Assembly (NCBI GenBank): GCA_039583875.1
Contig: CM077158.1
Coordinates: 238,258,453-238,322,452, forward strand
Length of the DNA: 64,000 nt
From: Platanthera guangdongensis
Taxonomy: Eukaryota; Streptophyta; Magnoliopsida; Asparagales; Orchidaceae
Direction of reading: 5' to 3'
In this document: one piece after another, positions 63,083-64,000 of the stretch
Numbering within the stretch: position 1 is the stretch's first letter
Layout: each line of letters opens with the position of its first letter
Program-made: the position numbers and the translations under genes
The notes under the pieces: model-generated
Seen by the model: the letters and a program-made list of their open reading frames with translations, nothing else
What the model was told of the DNA's origin: nothing
Database searches by the model: none

Positions 63083-64000
63083 TGTAACTCCCAAATATCT
63101 AAAGAAGTAAAAAAAACTAGGAAATACCACTGCACGACAAGGGTTGTCGCAAGCAGTAGTGTTTTCCTCAGGTAGTAGCTTATATGCTACCACACGCCGT
63201 TAGGAGTTACCATGACACGGTAATTCCCAGGCGGATCTAGAATCTAGGATCCGAGTTCGTGGACATTTGAACCCCCTTAGAACTTGATCTGATGGACACG
63301 ATGTGCTTGCCCAAACCACTTAAATAGGCCTGAAAACCTAATATTAGATGATACACTTCTTTTTTTTCCAAACTTAGGTCAAAAGTAAGGGAGAGCTCTT
63401 TACAGGGTGTGAGGTTGAAGACGCTCTTGCCAGAGATCTAGCGGTTGGATCGACGAGCCGTCGTCAGAGTTGTTGTGCTAGAGCCGTTGTAGACGTTCTC
63501 CATCCAAGAAACTCAGAGATCTGTAGCTCTTAGGCGATTCTCTCAAGGTCATAACAACTCATTTCTCCTCGGATTTAGACATGTTCCTGTATTGCCTTTG
63601 ATTTCCCTTTCATAGATCTTGTGTGTAAAGCCAAATCGAGATATGTGACCCGATTTGGTAATGTTTTGTTAGATCTAGTTAAAGGTTTTTTGTAGAAAAC
63701 CTCTGGGGTGCCCTAGTGTCATTATGAGTTGTGGTCTTATGCCGGGGAAGGCTAGAATGGGCTGAAAGTTAGTTTGATTCAAGGATTTCTGAAACTACCG
63801 TATAGTACCACCGACGGTAGTGGTTAATGCCCAATGGCAGCTTTAATAACCTCAAGGGAAGGGCTTCCAGTGTTGTTGAGAGCACTGGAATGCACCGAAA
63901 TATGTTTGCGACCTTAAAGGTCATTTGTAGGGACGCTGAATCATAGAAATGGCTAGCTCATGGAGCTACCGCTCGATGGTAGTACTTTCTGCCTGGTGAT
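63083..64000 (+). repeat. 3' LTR of the second Tekay-type element, cut by window end
   Basis: Starts TGTAACTCCCAAATATC. The near-palindromic words CCACACGCCGT and TACCGTCG-like blocks occur near 63180-63240 and 63790-63990. The end lies outside the window. Confidence 0.75.

Larger units (their letters stand above)
57771..64000 (+). mobile_element. Second Tekay-type gypsy element, decayed, split by a copia
   Basis: Protease end, RT, RNase H, integrase and chromodomain remnants in order, then a polypurine tract and a TGTAACTCCC LTR that runs past the window edge. The 5' end is missing before 57771. The copia at 60016-62094 sits inside the integrase with an AAAAC duplication. Many stops and frameshifts make it the most decayed gypsy copy here. 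Confidence 0.85.

Overview
The window looks like a piece of intergenic heterochromatin from a large flowering-plant genome. Almost every recognisable coding stretch belongs to a retrotransposon, and I found no convincing cellular gene, rRNA or tRNA gene. The elements belong to typical plant lineages: Ty1/copia (Ale-like, SIRE-like and a third family), Ty3/gypsy (Tekay/Del-type chromoviruses, Athila, Tat), a plant RTE-type LINE and a foldback MITE. Primer-binding sites match plant initiator Met-tRNA and Asp-tRNA ends. The species cannot be named from the sequence.

Layout. 1-763: copia gag/pre-integrase fragment (minus), cut by the window edge. 2288-6457: gypsy element reduced to an LTR, gag and 88 bp of the second LTR. 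6679-8060: Tat LTR (minus). About 8700-16070: 3' end of a SIRE-like copia (minus), whose LTR is split by an Ale-like copia at 9464-14209. 16087-17734: copia gag-protease-integrase fragment. 17735-38412: Tekay-type gypsy, split by a nearly complete Athila element (19207-31611, minus) with 1266-bp LTRs and a GCAGC target duplication. 39055-39670: tandem repeat with an 89-bp period. 39955-40743 and 46145-46567: start of a Tat element (minus; gag fragment, PBS, LTR), interrupted by a gag-only gypsy element (40744 to about 46141). 46736-53279: copia element with long LTRs and a GAGTG target duplication that lacks protease and reverse transcriptase. 53285-54230: mosaic second copy of the 45.6-46.6 kb segment. 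54265-55100: 5'-truncated RTE LINE. 57115-57453: foldback MITE. 57771-64000: decayed second Tekay-type element, split by a deleted Ale-like copia (60016-62094, minus).

How it fits together. The region is a stack of nested insertions in which young elements sit in older ones. Target-site duplications support the Athila, Ale-like, long-LTR copia, short copia and LINE insertions. Several elements are non-autonomous: gag-only gypsy elements, copia elements without gag, and a copia family without protease. Most pol frames are broken by in-frame stop codons rather than frameshifts.

The strangest signal is a patch from about 49.0 to 53.9 kb with dozens of short insertions. It runs through one copia element and across its 3' boundary into flanking DNA, while the element's 5' LTR is clean. 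It is either a local mutational process or an assembly artefact.
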